The notes below the pieces were generated by a model that saw only the letters and a list, made by a program, of their open reading frames with translations, was not told the DNA's origin and did no database searches. This document shows positions 13,262 to 13,658 of a stretch of DNA of 13,658 nucleotides, piece after piece. This DNA is from Candidatus Borkfalkia ceftriaxoniphila (lineage in GTDB: Bacteria; Bacillota; Clostridia; Christensenellales; Borkfalkiaceae). Position 1 is the first letter of the stretch. Every line of letters begins with the position of its first letter. The stretch covers positions 1 to 13,658 of the forward strand of contig NZ_SDOZ01000001.1 in the NCBI RefSeq assembly GCF_004134775.1, read 5' to 3'. The position numbers were made by a program, and so were the translations under genes.

Positions 13262-13290
13262 ATTATAGCACGGCTTTTTATAAAAGTCAA
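13262..13290 (-). promoter_or_regulatory. promoter of the antisense antitoxin RNA
   Basis: Read on the minus strand: TTGACT (13290-13285), 17-bp spacer, TATAAT (13267-13262). It has one more consensus match than the toxin promoter (the TTGAC part of the -35), consistent with antitoxin excess. Confidence 0.87.
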
Positions 13291-13315
13291 CATTTCATGC
13301 AAAAGATTTTTAGAG

Positions 13316-13342
13316 GCGCGGCCCGATAGGGCGGCGCTTTTT
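13316..13342 (+). terminator. plus-strand terminator at the right edge of the toxin-antitoxin cassette
   Basis: GCGC-G-GCCC (13316-13324) pairs with GGGC-G-GCGC (13329-13337), one G-G mismatch, GATA loop, then TTTTT (13338-13342) supplied by the adjoining repeat. It would stop plus-strand read-through before it enters the minus-strand regulator gene. Confidence 0.6.
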
Positions 13343-13369
13343 CCAGTCAACTGGAAAAATAAAGAAAAA
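13338..13369 (+). repeat. 32-bp direct repeat including the palindrome, right of the toxin-antitoxin cassette
   Basis: Identical over 32 bp to 12933-12964. It lies 4 nt beyond the stop (13374 side) of the minus-strand regulator gene. Confidence 0.85.
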
Positions 13370-13373
13370 AGGA

Positions 13374-13646
13374 TCAATCTTCCTCGCAAATAGCGGTGGC
13401 GATATAGTCTGCATCAAAAAAATCGGATAAAGAAATATTGATTGCATCGCAAAGCAATTTGAGCGTTTGAACTCTCGGGCATCCCGAAGTTTTTTTCATA
13501 ATTCCGTATACCGTCGAGGGCGTGATCCCTGCTTTGATGCTCCACTTGGGCAAGGGGATATTGTGAAAGTGCGACAACTCATCGATTCTTTTAATAATGG
13601 CGTCAGTCAATGTCATGTATTCGTTTGTATCAATCTTTTTACTCAT
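13374..13646 (-). CDS. Xre/Cro-type helix-turn-helix regulator
   Basis: 90 residues. A helix-turn-helix of the HTH_3/Cro-CI class spans about 14-77: helix 1 DAIIKRIDELSHFHN, then PKWSIKAGI, TPSTVYGIMKKTSG as recognition helix, and VQTLKLLCDAINISLSDFF closing the fold. No effector or peptidase domain follows, so it is a stand-alone DNA-binding protein. The ATG at 13646 has no Shine-Dalgarno, but TATAAT lies at 13658-13653, which would put the transcript start at or next to the ATG (leaderless). An internal ATG (residue 11) also lacks a ribosome binding site. It is convergent with the toxin cassette and may regulate divergent genes beyond the window edge. Confidence 0.88.
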   Translation of the reverse strand: MSKKIDTNEYMTLTDAIIKRIDELSHFHNIPLPKWSIKAGITPSTVYGIMKKTSGCPRVQTLKLLCDAINISLSDFFDADYIATAICEED

Positions 13647-13652
13647 ATGAAT

Positions 13653-13658
13653 ATTATA
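13653..13658 (-). promoter_or_regulatory. -10 element of the Xre regulator
   Basis: TATAAT on the minus strand at the very end of the window, 6 nt before the ATG. The -35 region lies outside the window. Confidence 0.5.

Noticed and set aside
12859..13358. CRISPR-like array from the repeated palindromes
   Set aside because: Spacing is irregular (about 55 and 385 bp) and the intervals hold promoters, genes and terminators, not uniform spacers.

Overview
The window looks like accessory DNA from a Gram-positive (Bacillota/Clostridia-like) bacterium: a plasmid, integrative element or phage-like element rather than core chromosome. Grounds seen in the sequence are strong AGGAGG-type ribosome binding sites, TTG/ATG starts, tight co-directional operons, no housekeeping gene, an orphan DNA methylase, a type I toxin-antitoxin module, and repeated palindromes between genes. 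The taxonomic assignment is an inference. No rRNA, tRNA or CRISPR array was recognised.

Layout. (1) 1-1104: the 3' end of an unknown gene, translationally coupled to a D12-class DNA adenine methylase, then a tiny basic ORF. (2) 1105-1291: three successive inverted repeats, the last a 34-bp near-perfect palindrome. (3) 1292-7373: a surface-protein operon. It holds four tandem single-pass membrane proteins (three clearly paralogous, with an Ig-like module) that all end in a hydrophobic strand closing with Phe. A 698-residue protein with signal peptide, C-terminal membrane anchor and basic tail follows, then a small basic protein whose gene overlaps it out of frame by 176 nt. A strong terminator lies at 7388-7419. 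(4) 7430-11246: a basic small protein, a membrane-anchored P-loop ATPase with Zot/pI- or HerA-like motifs, and three further, mostly basic, cytoplasmic proteins. (5) 11247-11585: a non-coding segment packed with hairpins, then a winged-HTH gene. (6) 11838-12399: about 560 bp without a credible gene but with several GC-rich hairpins. (7) 12400-13369: two small cassettes bounded by copies of the palindrome TTTTCCAGT(TG/CA)ACTGGAAAA. One carries an unknown 136-residue protein. The other, flanked by 32-bp perfect direct repeats, carries an Fst-like type I toxin-antitoxin with both promoters and a shared bidirectional terminator visible. (8) 13374-13646: an Xre-type regulator on the minus strand at the window edge.

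Working together (inference): regions 3 and 4 look like one machine, with several exported/anchored extracellular beta-rich subunits, a large anchored surface protein, a membrane ATPase that could drive assembly or DNA export, and basic cytoplasmic proteins that could bind nucleic acid. It matches no system I can name. A filamentous-phage-like assembly locus or a conjugation/surface apparatus are the leading ideas. The dispersed palindromes look like binding or recombination sites of the whole element, and the toxin-antitoxin would stabilise it.
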